64,000 nt of DNA from Mesobaculum littorinae (GCF_004011175.1 NZ_RQXX01000003.1:496001-560000), one strand, 5' to 3'; shown: positions 1 to 8,854, counted from the first letter of the stretch. The notes: a model not told the origin generated them from the sequence alone. Made by a program: numbers and translations.

Positions 1-1062
1 GTCGACCTGCGGCATCTTCGCCGCGGGCGTGCCCGGACGGGGCGAGTAGGGGAAGACGTGCAACCATGTCAGGCCGCACTCCTCGACCAGACGCAGGCTG
101 TCGGCGAACATCTCCGCGGTCTCGGTCGGAAAGCCCGCGATGATGTCGGCGCCGAAGGTCATGTCGGGGCGCAGGCGCCGCGCCTCCTGGCAGAAGGCGA
201 TGGCATCGCCGCGCAGGTGGCGCCGCTTCATCCGTTTCAGGACCATGTCGGCGCCCGCCTGCAACGACAGGTGCAGGTGCGGCATCAGCCGCTCTTCCTC
301 GGCCAGCGCGGCCATCAGCGCGGGGTCGGCCTCGATCGAATCGATGGATGAGATTCGCAGGCGGGGCAGGTCGGGCACCAGTTTCAGGATCCGGCGCACC
401 AGGTCGCCCAGCCGCGGGGTGCCCGGCAGGTCCGCGCCCCAGCTCGTCAGGTCGACGCCCGTCAGAACGACCTCGTTGAACCCCTCGGCGGCCAGGCGCC
501 GGATCTGGTCCACCACGACGCCCGCGGGGACCGAGCGGGAATTGCCCCGGCCATAGGGGATGATGCAGAAGGTGCAGCGGTGATCGCAGCCGTTCTGGAC
601 CTGGACATAGGCCCGGCTGCGGGTGCCGAAGCCGTCGATCAGGTGGCTGGCCGTTTCACGCACCGACATGATGTCGTCGACCAGCACACGTTCGGTCTCG
701 CCCGTGAAATCAGGGGCGAGGCGGGCCCAGGTCGCGGGCGCCATCTTTTCCGAGTTGCCGACCACGTGGTCGACCTCGTCCATCGCGGCAAAGCTGTCGG
801 GGTCGGTCTGCGCGGCGCAGCCCGTCACGATCAGCCGCGCGGAGGGGTTGTCGCGGCGCAGGCGCCGGATGTCCTGCCGTGCCTTGCGCACCGCCTCGGA
901 CGTTACGGCGCAGGTGTTGACGATCACCGCGTCGCCCAGTCCCGCCTCGGTCGCCAGGCGCTTCATCGCCTCGGTTTCGTAGGCATTCAGCCGGCAGCCA
1001 TGGGTCGAGAACACCGGCGCGGACAGGTTCGGCAGCTTCAGCTTGGGGTCGGGCGCGTTCAT
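1..1062 (-). CDS. mtaB: tRNA t6A37 methylthiotransferase MtaB (3' end beyond window)
   Basis: Radical-SAM methylthiotransferase that converts t6A to ms2t6A at position 37 of ANN-decoding tRNAs. The frame is open from an ATG at 1062 down to base 1, so the C-terminus lies outside the window (354 codons visible, family about 420). The UPF0004 domain has its three cluster cysteines near residues 23 (STHGC), 51 (NTC) and 82 (TGC). The radical-SAM CxxxCxxC is seen as NGCDHRCTFC at about 157-166. Its ATG overlaps the dapF stop as ATGA, so the two are probably co-transcribed, an arrangement I recall from alphaproteobacteria. MtaB is preferred over MiaB because of the RLNAYE start region and the dapF neighbour. 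Confidence 0.93.
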   Translation of the reverse strand, partial: MNAPDPKLKLPNLSAPVFSTHGCRLNAYETEAMKRLATEAGLGDAVIVNTCAVTSEAVRKARQDIRRLRRDNPSARLIVTGCAAQTDPDSFAAMDEVDHVVGNSEKMAPATWARLAPDFTGETERVLVDDIMSVRETASHLIDGFGTRSRAYVQVQNGCDHRCTFCIIPYGRGNSRSVPAGVVVDQIRRLAAEGFNEVVLTGVDLTSWGADLPGTPRLGDLVRRILKLVPDLPRLRISSIDSIEADPALMAALAEEERLMPHLHLSLQAGADMVLKRMKRRHLRGDAIAFCQEARRLRPDMTFGADIIAGFPTETAEMFADSLRLVEECGLTWLHVFPYSPRPGTPAAKMPQVD

Positions 1063-1901
1063 GCCGGGGCCTCCAGGAATTCGGGGGTCAGCACGCCGTC
1101 GAAGACATGCGCGGTGGGGCCGGTCATCCAGACGCCGTCGTCGCGCCAGTCGATGTCGAGCATGCCGCCATCCAGTCGCACCGTCACCCGCCGCCCGGTA
1201 AGCCCGCGCCGTGCGGCCGCCACCGCCGCGGCAGACGAACACGACCCCGATGCCAGCGTGATGCCGGTGCCGCGTTCCCAGATCCGCACCCGGATCTCGG
1301 TGTCCGACAGCACCTGCACGACCTCGACATTGGTGCGCTCGGGGTAAAGCGGGTGATGCTCATGCGCGGGGCCGAATTCGGGCAGGTCCACCGCCTCGGC
1401 ATCCGCGACGAAAAAGGTGCAATGCGGGTTGCCCATGCCGGTGGCGACAGGGTCGCCCGCGATCGGCAGGTGCAGCGTATCCATCGCCCGGGCCAGCGGC
1501 ACCGCGTCCCAGTCCAGAAGCGGCGGACCCATGTTGACCGAGGTCAGGCCACCCCCCGCGTCACGCGCCGTCAGCAGTCCGCGTTCCGTGCGCAGCGACA
1601 GCGCGGTCGCGCCGGTTTCGTCAAGCAGGCGCCGCGCGATGCAGCGGGTGGCGTTCCCGCAGGCGGCCGACAGCGATCCGTCGGCATTGTAGAAGGTCAG
1701 CCGGGCGTCGGCATCGCCGGCATCGGTTTCGATCACCGCCAGCTGGTCGAATCCGACGCCCCTGTGCCGGTCGCCCAGGGCCTGCACCAGCCGCGGCTGC
1801 GGCGGGGAGCCGCCGGCCCGCAGGTCGAGCACGACGAAATCGTTTCCAAGGCCGTGCATCTTGGCAAAGGGAATCCCGGGGGTGTGGCGCGTGTCGGTCA
1901 T
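1059..1901 (-). CDS. dapF: diaminopimelate epimerase DapF
   Basis: Interconverts LL- and meso-diaminopimelate in lysine and peptidoglycan synthesis, in the cytoplasm. Length is 280 residues, normal for the family. The first catalytic cysteine is C81 in AACGNATRC. The loop that normally carries the second catalytic cysteine (ACGT/S) reads LASGSCSS, so Ser218 stands where Cys is expected and the nearest cysteine is C221. Family identity is otherwise clear (N-terminal KMHGLGNDF, FDQLAVIE, MGNPHCTFFV, ERGTGIT). The stop overlaps the mtaB start. See the finding on the active site. Confidence 0.95.
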   Translation of the reverse strand: MTDTRHTPGIPFAKMHGLGNDFVVLDLRAGGSPPQPRLVQALGDRHRGVGFDQLAVIETDAGDADARLTFYNADGSLSAACGNATRCIARRLLDETGATALSLRTERGLLTARDAGGGLTSVNMGPPLLDWDAVPLARAMDTLHLPIAGDPVATGMGNPHCTFFVADAEAVDLPEFGPAHEHHPLYPERTNVEVVQVLSDTEIRVRIWERGTGITLASGSCSSAAAVAAARRGLTGRRVTVRLDGGMLDIDWRDDGVWMTGPTAHVFDGVLTPEFLEAPA

Positions 1902-1955
1902 GGCGCGCGCTATACGCTTGTCTTCAGGTCATTGAAAGTCCCGCGCGGTTTGGGG

Positions 1956-1984
1956 TTGACCCCCCCGGCCACCCCGTCTAGGAG
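1956..1984 (+). promoter_or_regulatory. possible promoter of tRNA-Lys
   Basis: TTGACC at 1956-1961 is a good -35 match. TAGGAG (1979-1984) lies 17 bases further on, just upstream of the tRNA at 1997. The -10 match is poor, so this is a suggestion from position and the -35 box only. Confidence 0.35.
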
Positions 1985-1996
1985 AGCGCCTCGAGT

Positions 1997-2072
1997 GGGC
2001 CGTTAGCTCAGTTGGTAGAGCAACTGACTTTTAATCAGTGGGTCGCAGGTTCGAATCCTGCACGGCTCACCA
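1997..2072 (+). tRNA. tRNA-Lys (anticodon TTT)
   Basis: A complete cloverleaf can be folded by eye. Acceptor arms GGGCCGT (1997-2003) and ACGGCTC (2062-2068) pair with one G-T. The anticodon stem ACTGA/TCAGT (2023-2027/2035-2039) encloses the loop CTTTTAA with anticodon TTT at 2030-2032. GGTTCGAATCC forms the T arm. The discriminator A at 2069 is followed by an encoded CCA (2070-2072). Confidence 0.97.
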
Positions 2073-2308
2073 CTGATCTTCCTGACAGATGACGCCGACT
2101 GTGTCGCGCTTGGCAGACACCCCTCCCTGCAGGGTCGGACGTCCGGCACGCGTCGAAGCGCGGCGGCATGCCGTGCGAAACGCCTGCGCTGCGCGATGGG
2201 CGGAGGTGATGCCGGGCCGGCCAGGCGACGGCACTGCGATCCTTTTGGGGAAGTGCGCGCGCCCTTCGCGCCCCCGCCCCACCGCCTTGCGAGAGGGGAG
2301 AGCAGTCC

Positions 2309-2341
2309 GGGGCGCGCGCCCGCGTAGGTGGGGCGCGCCCC
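2309..2341 (-). terminator. GC-rich hairpin after the SCO gene
   Basis: Perfect 9-base arms GGGGCGCGC (2309-2317) and GCGCGCCCC (2333-2341) with a 15-base loop lie just past the stop of the SCO gene. There is no T-tract, so it may be a transcript-end stabiliser rather than an intrinsic terminator. Confidence 0.35.
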
Positions 2342-2349
2342 GGGGGTGG

Positions 2350-2946
2350 TCAGGCCGCGAAGAGGCGGCGCAGCTTGTCCAGCGCGCGGTCGGGGCCTTC
2401 GCCGTAGCCTATGGGCTCGAACAGCCGACCCTCCGCGTCGAAGAGCAGCACGTTGGCCGAGTGGTCCATCGTGTAGTCTCCGCCCTCCAGCGGGACCTTG
2501 CGGGCGTAGATGTGGAAGGCATCGATGGCCTTGTCGATCTCGTCCCGCGAGCCGGTCACCCCGGCGACGCCCGGCACCCACGACACGTAGTCGCCCAGCA
2601 CGTCTGCCGTGTCCCTCTCGGGATCCACGGTGACGAAGAAGACGCGCAGGTCGCGGTCCTCTTCGGCCAGCGCGTCCTGCCAGGTGGCGATGTCCCCCAG
2701 CGTGGTGGGGCAGACCTCGGGGCAGTGGGTGAAGCCGAAGAACACCGCCGATGGCGCGCCCTTCAGCGACGCCTCGGTAAAGCGATCACCGTCGGTGGTC
2801 GTCAGCTCGTAATCGCCCCGGCCGAAATTGCCCGCGACGGCGGCGCTGAGCCGGGGCTCGATCACCTGCAGCCAGAGGATGGCAGCAAGCGCCACCGCCA
2901 CCGCGACCCAGAGCGCGAGGCGCAGCTTGCCGATACGTGCGAGCAT
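2350..2946 (-). CDS. SCO1/SenC family copper chaperone
   Basis: Membrane-anchored thioredoxin-fold protein that delivers copper to the CuA site of cytochrome oxidase. It has 198 residues with one N-terminal membrane anchor (about 10-28). The copper ligands are visible: CPEVC (C75, C79) and the distal histidine H162 in MDHSAN. Its ATG overlaps the stop of the YcnI-PCuAC gene by one base (TGATG), so it is translationally coupled as the third gene of a copper operon. Family assignment is firm. Which oxidase it serves is not visible here. Confidence 0.93.
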   Translation of the reverse strand: MLARIGKLRLALWVAVAVALAAILWLQVIEPRLSAAVAGNFGRGDYELTTTDGDRFTEASLKGAPSAVFFGFTHCPEVCPTTLGDIATWQDALAEEDRDLRVFFVTVDPERDTADVLGDYVSWVPGVAGVTGSRDEIDKAIDAFHIYARKVPLEGGDYTMDHSANVLLFDAEGRLFEPIGYGEGPDRALDKLRRLFAA

Positions 2947-3995
2947 CAGTGCATCCCCTCGTGCCCCGCGCCGGTCGCGTTGGGCGCACCGATCGCCAGC
3001 GGCAGCGTGACCTCGCCAGCCGTCTCGAAGGTCAGGGTGACGTCGACCGTCTCGCCTTCGACCAGCGGGGCGGCAAGCTCCATCAGCATCAGGTGATAGC
3101 CGCCGGGTTGCAGGGCAACGGTGTCGCCTGCGGGAATCGGCAGGCCGTCGGCCAGTTCGCGCATCCGCATCACGTCGCCGTCCATGTCCATCTCGTGGAT
3201 CTCGACCCGGCCGGCGGCGGGAGAGGTGGCCGCGATCAGCCGGTCGTCGGTGTCTCCGTCGTTGGTGACGGTCAAAAAGCCGCCGCCCACCGGGGCATTG
3301 GGCAGCGTCGCGCGGGTAAAGGCCGAAGACAGCGTGAGGTCGCCGAGGGTGACATCCGCGGTCGCCCCCGCAGCCTGCGCCTGCATGGCGTGACCGTCGC
3401 TGCCATGGTCGTGTGCGGCATGATCCTGCGCGGCATGATCGTGGGTGTGCCCATGATTGTGCCCGTGATCGTGACCATGGGCGGGCGCCGTCGGGGCTTC
3501 GGCCAGCGTCAGGGCCGGTGCGGGTTTGCCGTCATGCCCGCCCGAGGTATCGGTCCAGGCCTCTTCGCCCGTGGCGCAGGTCTGCACCGTGGGCATGTAG
3601 AGGACCGCACCGGGCGCAAGTTCGGCCCCGAGGGCGGCGCGAAAGCTGAATTCGTCGTAGAAGTCATCGGGCAGCGACCCGCCCGACCAGGTAATGCTGC
3701 GCACGCCTTCGGTCATCTCGGTGCCGTGATTGTCATAGGGCGTGGCATAGGCCCCGGTTTCGGTGTCGATCTCCCATCCCGCGTGGGGCATGGGCTTTGC
3801 CGCGTAGACGCCCTCGGGCAGCTCGACGCGGATCTCTTCGGTGGCTTCGCCGTCGCAGCCATGCGGCACCCGCAGGGTCAGCTTGGTGGTGGCGCCGGGC
3901 GCGGACTTTTCGGCCACCACGGTGACGTGCGCGATGGCGGCGGGGGCCAGCAGGGCAAGGCCCGCGGCGGTGCAGGTGATCTGAGCAAGTTTCAT
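2946..3995 (-). CDS. YcnI (DUF1775) - PCuAC copper chaperone fusion
   Basis: Periplasmic copper-handling protein of about 349 residues. A signal peptide (MKLAQ to about residue 22, ending AIAH) leaves His as the first mature residue, as expected for YcnI-type domains. The N-terminal half is DUF1775. A histidine-rich linker (many HDH/HGH repeats, about residues 175-205) leads into a PCuAC domain with its copper motif: HEM near 270, an MRM about ten residues later, and HLML about 20 further on. I chose the ATG at 3995 because a signal peptide follows directly and GGAC precedes it; an in-frame ATG at 4007 adds four residues. It lies between the small DUF2946-like gene and SCO in one operon. Confidence 0.88.
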   Translation of the reverse strand: MKLAQITCTAAGLALLAPAAIAHVTVVAEKSAPGATTKLTLRVPHGCDGEATEEIRVELPEGVYAAKPMPHAGWEIDTETGAYATPYDNHGTEMTEGVRSITWSGGSLPDDFYDEFSFRAALGAELAPGAVLYMPTVQTCATGEEAWTDTSGGHDGKPAPALTLAEAPTAPAHGHDHGHNHGHTHDHAAQDHAAHDHGSDGHAMQAQAAGATADVTLGDLTLSSAFTRATLPNAPVGGGFLTVTNDGDTDDRLIAATSPAAGRVEIHEMDMDGDVMRMRELADGLPIPAGDTVALQPGGYHLMLMELAAPLVEGETVDVTLTFETAGEVTLPLAIGAPNATGAGHEGMH

Positions 3996-4097
3996 AGGTT
4001 CGTCCATGACCGGGCAGCCGCCGCAAGGGACGCGCGCTGCCGTTGAAAGAAGGGCGGACCGCTCAACGCGGGCCGCGGGATCCTGGGGTGGTGTCGG

Positions 4098-4448
4098 TCA
4101 GACGAAGCGGGGTGGCGCGCGGGCCGAAATCGCGGGGTCGCGAAAGTCGGGTCCGTGCAGCAGGTCGCCGCGTGGGATCGGCGCGGTGCCCGGGAATTCC
4201 ATCGCGCGGGCAAGGACGGCGCGCGACAGGGGCGGTTCGGGCAGCAGGTGGCAGAAGGGGCAGCGGTGGTCGTGACCCGCCTCGTCGCCGCAGAGATCGA
4301 GGTCGGCGATACCGAGCGCCGCGAGGGTCGCCGCCTGCGCGGCCTCGGCCCGGTCGGGCGCCATCTGCGCCGCGGACAACGCCGACGCCACCGCGATCGC
4401 CAGGATGGCGCAGAGGGTGAAGAGACGAGGGGCGATCCGGCGAAGCAT
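4098..4448 (-). CDS. DUF2946-like small secreted/anchored protein
   Basis: A 116-residue protein with one N-terminal hydrophobic segment (about 8-27) followed by APDRAE and a cysteine/histidine cluster, CGDEAGHDHRCPFC, then a proline-rich tail. It resembles DUF2946, which is often found near copper or TonB genes; the C-H-H-C-C pattern suggests metal binding, but no function is proven. It heads the operon with YcnI-PCuAC (90 bases downstream) and SCO. A paralogue with the same cluster (GHDHRCPFCHKLP) is at 45386-45739. The start at 4448 gives the hydrophobic segment; a much longer upstream frame runs antisense to the ABC exporter and is not used. Confidence 0.8.
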   Translation of the reverse strand: MLRRIAPRLFTLCAILAIAVASALSAAQMAPDRAEAAQAATLAALGIADLDLCGDEAGHDHRCPFCHLLPEPPLSRAVLARAMEFPGTAPIPRGDLLHGPDFRDPAISARAPPRFV

Positions 4449-4638
4449 GGCAGCATCTAGCCGAACGTCAGAGCCGGTGAAAAGGGGCGGAGTGACGCGG
4501 GCGCTTTCAGCCCCCTGCCCGACCCCCGCGCAGGGCCTGCGCCGACGGAGGCGGCCCACCGCCGAAGCCGGGCGGAATCCACCGGGGGCGGGGCGGTTCG
4601 TTGTTGCCCCTGTCCGGCAAAGGCATAGATAAGCGCCG

Positions 4639-6510
4639 ATGACCTTCCCCGCGCCCACAGCTTCACCGGCCGGAGTCTTCCGCAGGCTTGCCGACGTGAT
4701 CGATGCCTTCCGCCCTGCGGACGGGCCGCCGCCGCGCACGCTGATGGCGTTCGCGCGATGGGCGTTGCGCGGGGCGTGGAAGTGGCTTTGGATCGCGGCC
4801 GCCTGTTCGGCCGCCGCCGGCGTGGCCGAGGTCGTGACGGCGGTGCTGCTGGGGCAGGTGATCGACGTGGCGCTGGCCTCGGACCCCGCCCGGCTGTTTT
4901 CCGAGAACGCGGGCTTCATGATCGCCGTGGCGGCGTTCTTCCTGATCCTGCGGCCGGTGCTCTTCGGGCTGTCCTCGGCCTCGAACTCGATCATCGTGGC
5001 GCCGAACGTCAATCCTCTGGTCCTGTCGCGGCTGCACCGCTGGACGCTGGGGCAGGCGGTGACCTTCTTCGACAACGACTTTGCCGGGCGTATCGCGCAG
5101 AAACAGATGCAGACCAGCCGCGCGATCACCGAGGTCGCGAGCGAGGTCATCAACGTCGTGTTCTTCGCGCTGGCCTCGCTGATCGGGTCGGCGCTGCTGC
5201 TGACGACGATCAACTGGGTGATGGCGGTGGCGCTGTTCGTGTGGCTGGGCGCGTATATCGGGCTGATCCGCTGGTTCATGCCGCGCATCCGCCTGCGCGC
5301 GCAGGGCCGCGCGGCCAGCCGGGCGATGGTGTCGGGGCAGGTCGTCGACACCATCACCAACATCAAGACGGTGAAGCTGTTCGCCCATGCCGAATTCGAG
5401 GATCGCGCGGCGCTGGGCGCGATCTCGACCTTCCGCGACCGGGTGATCGAATTCGGGCTGGTCTCGGCCAGCTTCCGCTTTGCGCTGATGTCGCTGGCGG
5501 GGATCCTGCCCGTGGTGCTGGTGGGGGGCACGCTGGCGCTTTGGGGGCAGGGCGCGGCCTCGACCGGGGACATCGCCGCGGCGGGCGCGATTTCCATCCG
5601 TATCGCGCAGATGACCGGCTGGGTCAGCTTCACGCTGATGGGGATCTACGCCAACATGGGCGAGGTCGAGGACGGGATGAACACCCTGACCCCGCCGCAC
5701 GCGCTGACCGACCGGGCCGGGGCGGTCGACCTCGATACCGGGGGCGAGATCCGGTTCGACGACGTCACGTTTGCCTACGGGCAGGAAAAGGGCGGCGTGC
5801 GCGACATCGACCTGACCATCGGCAAGGGCCAGAAGGTCGGCATCGTCGGCGCCTCGGGCGCGGGCAAGTCGACGCTGGTGGCCCTGCTTCTGCGGCTCTA
5901 CGAGACCGAGGAAGGCGCGGTGCGCATCGACGGGCACGACGTGAACACCGTCACGCAGGAAAGCCTGCGGCGCCAGATCGGGATGGTCACGCAGGAAACC
6001 GCGATGTTCAACCGCTCGGCGCGGGACAACATCCTTTACGGTCGGCCGGACGCCACCGACGAGGAGATGTTCGAAGCCGCCCGCCGGGCCGAGGCGCACG
6101 ACTTCATCCTCGACCTCACCGATTTCAAGGGCCGCACCGGCTATGACGCGCATCTGGGCGAGCGGGGGGTCAAGCTGTCGGGTGGGCAGCGGCAGCGCAT
6201 CGCGCTGGCCCGCGCGATCCTGAAGGACGCGCCGATCCTCGTGCTGGACGAAGCGACAAGCGCGCTCGACAGCGAGGTCGAGGCGGCGATCCAGTCCGCA
6301 CTCGACCGGGTGATGGAGGGCAAGACGGTGCTGGCCATCGCCCACCGCCTGTCGACCATCGCGCAGATGGACCGGATCATCGTGCTCGAGGCCGGGCGCG
6401 TCGTCGAACAGGGCACGCATTCCGAGCTTCTTGCGCTGGACGGTGTCTATGCCCGCTATTGGCGGCGGCAGTCGGGCGGCTTCATGAACTTCGAGGATCC
6501 GACCGCGTGA
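4639..6510 (+). CDS. ABC exporter, fused permease and ATPase
   Basis: A 623-residue half-transporter of the MsbA/multidrug type, expected to work as a homodimer in the inner membrane. The six-helix permease domain covers about 45-340. The ATPase domain has Walker A GASGAGKST (about 404-412), signature LSGGQRQR (about 512) and Walker B ILVLDEATS (about 533). The substrate cannot be read from sequence. It is divergent from the copper operon across a 190-base gap. Its stop overlaps the GTG start of the next gene (GTGA), so the following NTPase is in the same operon. Confidence 0.9.
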   Translation: MTFPAPTASPAGVFRRLADVIDAFRPADGPPPRTLMAFARWALRGAWKWLWIAAACSAAAGVAEVVTAVLLGQVIDVALASDPARLFSENAGFMIAVAAFFLILRPVLFGLSSASNSIIVAPNVNPLVLSRLHRWTLGQAVTFFDNDFAGRIAQKQMQTSRAITEVASEVINVVFFALASLIGSALLLTTINWVMAVALFVWLGAYIGLIRWFMPRIRLRAQGRAASRAMVSGQVVDTITNIKTVKLFAHAEFEDRAALGAISTFRDRVIEFGLVSASFRFALMSLAGILPVVLVGGTLALWGQGAASTGDIAAAGAISIRIAQMTGWVSFTLMGIYANMGEVEDGMNTLTPPHALTDRAGAVDLDTGGEIRFDDVTFAYGQEKGGVRDIDLTIGKGQKVGIVGASGAGKSTLVALLLRLYETEEGAVRIDGHDVNTVTQESLRRQIGMVTQETAMFNRSARDNILYGRPDATDEEMFEAARRAEAHDFILDLTDFKGRTGYDAHLGERGVKLSGGQRQRIALARAILKDAPILVLDEATSALDSEVEAAIQSALDRVMEGKTVLAIAHRLSTIAQMDRIIVLEAGRVVEQGTHSELLALDGVYARYWRRQSGGFMNFEDPTA

Positions 6511-7040
6511 AACGGGTGATGATCGTGGGCGGCCCGGGGTCGGGCAAAAGCACGCTCGCCCGCCAGCTGGGCGAGGCGACTGGCCTGCCCGTCGTGCATA
6601 TCGACAAGATTCACTGGAAACCCGGCTGGATCGAACGCAGCACGGAAGAAAAGACCCGGATGTGCCGCGAGGTGCACGCCCGCCCCGAGTGGATCTTTGA
6701 AGGGGGCCATTCGCGGACGTGGAACGACCGTGCCGCGCGGGCGGATACGCTGATCTGGCTGGATCTGCCGGTGGGCCTGCGTCTGTGGCGGGTGCTGCGC
6801 CGCTGGCTGGCATGGCGCGGGCGGACGCGGCCGGATCTTCCCGCGCTCTGCCCCGAAAAGCTGGATGCCGAGTTCCTTGGCTTCATCCTGCGGACGCGCG
6901 TGCCGAACCGCAATCGTGTCGCGCAGCTGATCGCGCAGAATCCGCATTTGAACGTGTCCCACCTGCGCAGGCCCCGCGATGTGCGGACCTACCTGTCGGG
7001 CTGGACGTCGGAGGCACCCGATGCCGCAATTTCGTATTGA
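6507..7040 (+). CDS. adenylate-kinase-like P-loop NTPase (FlaR type)
   Basis: A 177-residue protein of the family annotated as DNA topology modulation protein FlaR or AAA family ATPase. The P-loop GGPGSGKST is near residues 8-16. HIDKIHWKPGW and the later FEGGHSRTW are typical of this group, as is an Arg-rich C-terminal half. I use the GTG at 6507, which overlaps the stop of the ABC exporter; ATG at 6519 is the alternative. The biochemical role is uncertain; a nucleoside or small-molecule kinase is an inference from the fold. Confidence 0.85.
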   Translation: MKRVMIVGGPGSGKSTLARQLGEATGLPVVHIDKIHWKPGWIERSTEEKTRMCREVHARPEWIFEGGHSRTWNDRAARADTLIWLDLPVGLRLWRVLRRWLAWRGRTRPDLPALCPEKLDAEFLGFILRTRVPNRNRVAQLIAQNPHLNVSHLRRPRDVRTYLSGWTSEAPDAAISY

Positions 7041-8250
7041 GCGCCTTGGCCATCTGGGCGACGGCATCGCCCGCGGCCCGGACGGGGCACCCGTCTTTGC
7101 CGCCCGCACCCTGCCGGGCGAACTGATCGAGGGCGAGGTCACGGGCGACCGCATCGCCGCGCCGCGCATCGTTGAGCCTTCGTCCGAGCGGGTGTCGCCG
7201 CCCTGCCGTCATTACCGGGCCTGCGGCGGATGTGCGCTGCAACACGCCGCCGACCCCTTCGTCGCGGGGTGGAAGGCGGATGTCGTGCGTGCCGCGCTGG
7301 CCGCCCATGATCTGGATGCGCCGATCCGCGGCATTGCCACCTCCCCTGCGAACTCGCGTCGCCGGGCGGTCCTGTCGGGGCATCGCACGAAGAAGGGCGC
7401 GCTGGTTGGGTTCCACGGCCGCGCCTCGGAAACCCTGACCGAGATCCCGGGATGCCTCGTCCTGCGGCCCGAAATCCTGGCCGCCCTGCCTGCGTTCGAA
7501 CGGTTGGTGGTTCTCGGCGGGTCGCGCAAGGGCGAGATGGCGCTGCACGTGACGCTTTCCGAGGACGGGCTCGATCTGGCGGTGTCGGGGGGCAAGCCGC
7601 TCGACCGCGACTTGCGCGTGGCGCTTGCCGACTGGGTCGGGCAAGCGGACGTGGCGCGGCTGACGTGGAACGGCGAGCAGCTGGCCGAGGCGCGGCCGCC
7701 CGGCCAGACGCTGGGCACGGCCCGCGTGGTGCCGCCCGCGGGCGCCTTCCTGCAGGCCACGCGCGACGGACAGGCGGCACTGACCGCGGCGGTGACCGAG
7801 GCGGTTGGCAACGCCGACCGGGTGGTCGACCTGTTCGCCGGGGGGGGCACCTTCGCCCTGCCGCTGGCCGCACGCGCCGAGGTGCACGCGGTCGAGGGCG
7901 ACGCGGCGATGCTGGCGGCGCTGGACCGCGGCTGGCGCCACGCCCCGGGCCTGCGCCGGGTGACGACCGAGACGCGCGACCTGTTCCGCCGTCCGATTCT
8001 GCCCGATGAGCTGTCGCGCTTCGATGCCGCCGTGATCGACCCGCCCCGCGCGGGCGCCGAGGCGCAGACCGACGCGCTGGCCGAGGCCGGGCCCGCGACC
8101 ATCGCCGCGGTATCCTGCAACCCCACGACCTTTGCCCGCGATGCGGCACGTCTGGTGCGGGCGGGATACGGGCTGGACTGGATCGCTGTGGTCGACCAGT
8201 TCCGCTGGTCCACGCATGTGGAACTGGCGGCGCGGTTTTCCCGCCACTGA
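7021..8250 (+). CDS. class I SAM-dependent RNA m5U methyltransferase (TrmA/RlmD family)
   Basis: A 409-residue RNA uracil-C5 methyltransferase. The order is a TRAM-like N-terminus, iron-sulfur cysteines C62, C68, C71 (CGGC) and probably C145, SAM loop VDLFAGGGTF (about 271-280), DPPRAG, and the catalytic cysteine C366 in SCNPTTFARD. Whether it acts on 23S rRNA or tRNA cannot be decided from the sequence. The ATG at 7021 lies 20 bases inside the preceding gene, so the two are co-translated; the C-terminus is normal. Confidence 0.9.
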   Translation: MPQFRIERLGHLGDGIARGPDGAPVFAARTLPGELIEGEVTGDRIAAPRIVEPSSERVSPPCRHYRACGGCALQHAADPFVAGWKADVVRAALAAHDLDAPIRGIATSPANSRRRAVLSGHRTKKGALVGFHGRASETLTEIPGCLVLRPEILAALPAFERLVVLGGSRKGEMALHVTLSEDGLDLAVSGGKPLDRDLRVALADWVGQADVARLTWNGEQLAEARPPGQTLGTARVVPPAGAFLQATRDGQAALTAAVTEAVGNADRVVDLFAGGGTFALPLAARAEVHAVEGDAAMLAALDRGWRHAPGLRRVTTETRDLFRRPILPDELSRFDAAVIDPPRAGAEAQTDALAEAGPATIAAVSCNPTTFARDAARLVRAGYGLDWIAVVDQFRWSTHVELAARFSRH

Positions 8251-8350
8251 CGGCACTTCGTCGCGCACCGATCACGCGATCGCGAGTTCCGGGTGCCTGC
8301 CGTCGCCGTTATAGTCCCCCGAAATCACAAAAATCGGGGCAGTAAATTCC

Positions 8351-8854
8351 ATGAGTATCTTCCGCTGGGTCGGAGTCTTCCTGCTGGTGGCATTGATTTC
8401 GGGCTGCGGCGGGGACTCGAAGTTCCGCACGTATAACGGCCCCGAGGTCACGCGGGTCATCGTGATGAAGAACAAGCGGGAAATGTACCTGATGCACGGC
8501 TCGAAGAAGCTGAAAAGCTACGACATCGGGCTGGGCTTCGCCCCCGTCGGCGACAAGTGGGTCGAAGGCGACGGTCGCACGCCCGAAGGCACCTACATCA
8601 TCGACCGCCGCAACCCCAACAGCCGCTACCACCTGTCGGTCGGCATGAACTATCCTAACGTGATCGACGTCGCGCAGGCGAAGGCGCTGGGTCAGCGCCC
8701 CGGCGGCGACATCTTCATCCACGGCCAGGGCCCCTACTACAAGAAGGGTGCGCCGCGCGACTGGACGGCCGGATGCATCGCCGTGACCGACCGCCAGATG
8801 GAAGACATCTACGCGATGGTGAAGGACGGCACCCCGATCACCATCCTGCCCTGA
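8351..8854 (+). CDS. L,D-transpeptidase (YkuD) lipoprotein
   Basis: A 167-residue envelope protein. A lipoprotein signal ends in LISGC (lipidated Cys about 19). The YkuD domain has the conserved His in IHGQGP (about 124) and the catalytic Cys142 in DWTAGC, followed by IAVTDRQMEDIY. YkuD enzymes make 3-3 cross-links or attach proteins to peptidoglycan; some have other roles, so the exact reaction is inferred. It is a single gene between the RNA methyltransferase and a convergent CAP gene. A short inverted repeat (CCCCGA 8317-8322 / TCGGGG 8334-8339) sits in its leader. Confidence 0.9.
   Translation: MSIFRWVGVFLLVALISGCGGDSKFRTYNGPEVTRVIVMKNKREMYLMHGSKKLKSYDIGLGFAPVGDKWVEGDGRTPEGTYIIDRRNPNSRYHLSVGMNYPNVIDVAQAKALGQRPGGDIFIHGQGPYYKKGAPRDWTAGCIAVTDRQMEDIYAMVKDGTPITILP

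Noticed and set aside
4449-5633. N-terminal extension of the small DUF2946-like gene to 511 residues
   Set aside because: The extension is antisense to the ABC exporter and its signal-like segment only begins at ATG 4448.
4663-6813. 716-codon minus-strand frame opposite the ABC exporter
   Set aside because: Exact antisense of clear ABC motifs; Arg/His/Pro/Gly-rich and not protein-like.
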